From an uncultured Oscillibacter sp. (GTDB taxonomy: Bacteria > Bacillota > Clostridia > Oscillospirales > Oscillospiraceae): a DNA stretch of 6,251 nucleotides. The stretch's first letter is position 1. Each line of letters begins with the position of its first letter. The notes beneath the pieces were generated by a model, which worked only from the letters and a program-made list of their open reading frames with translations, ran no database searches and was not told where the DNA came from. A program made the position numbers and the translations under genes. Shown piece by piece: positions 6,251 to 6,251 of the stretch. Location: positions 1 to 6,251 of the forward strand of contig CAJOFP010000060.1 of NCBI GenBank assembly GCA_905233795.1, given 5' to 3'.

Positions 6251-6251
6251 A

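Noticed and set aside
1..6251. CRISPR array, tRNA or rRNA genes
   Set aside because: I found no short direct repeats with regular spacers, and no tRNA- or rRNA-like sequence. The only repeats are protein-level units inside the tape measure gene.

Overview
The window looks like an accessory, phage-derived segment of a bacterial chromosome or contig. It is most probably from a Firmicutes/Bacillota (Clostridia-like) organism. That placement is an inference, resting on the style of the tape measure protein and of the SocA/Panacea protein, not on any taxonomic marker gene. All convincing genes are on the plus strand.

Layout, left to right. (1) Positions 2-355: the C-terminal end of an IS4/IS701-type DDE transposase, with the Y(2)R(3)E(6)K signature intact; the rest of the element lies off the left edge. 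(2) Positions 356-537: AT-rich intergenic DNA with a small hairpin and a perfect-consensus sigma70/sigmaA promoter (TTGACA-N17-TATAAT). (3) Positions 538-984: a 148-aa DUF4065/Panacea (SocA/GepA-like) protein, a domain known mainly as a toxin-neutralising antitoxin, with no toxin partner visible. (4) Positions 985-1112: a short gap with overlapping hairpin-forming sequences and no good start signal. (5) Positions 1113-5441: a 1442-aa helical protein that is the bulk of a siphophage tail tape measure protein. It has one membrane-like segment, long coiled coils, and a roughly 162-residue repeat duplicated in tandem. (6) Positions 5422-6165: a separate 247-aa frame carrying what is normally the C-terminal domain of the same tape measure protein, overlapping the large ORF by 20 bp. 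(7) Positions 6198-6250: a strong intrinsic terminator.

The two tape measure ORFs read as one ancestral protein cut in two by a frame change, and the N-terminal end of the large ORF also looks abrupt. Neither the tail-assembly chaperone genes normally upstream nor the Dit/Tal tail-tip genes normally downstream are present. The terminator follows the tape measure directly. The simplest reading is a rearranged prophage remnant next to an insertion sequence and an orphan antitoxin-like gene. A two-polypeptide, translationally coupled tape measure remains an open alternative. I do not see convincing evidence for an entirely new system, but the split tape measure, its repeat architecture and its neighbouring Panacea gene deserve a second look.
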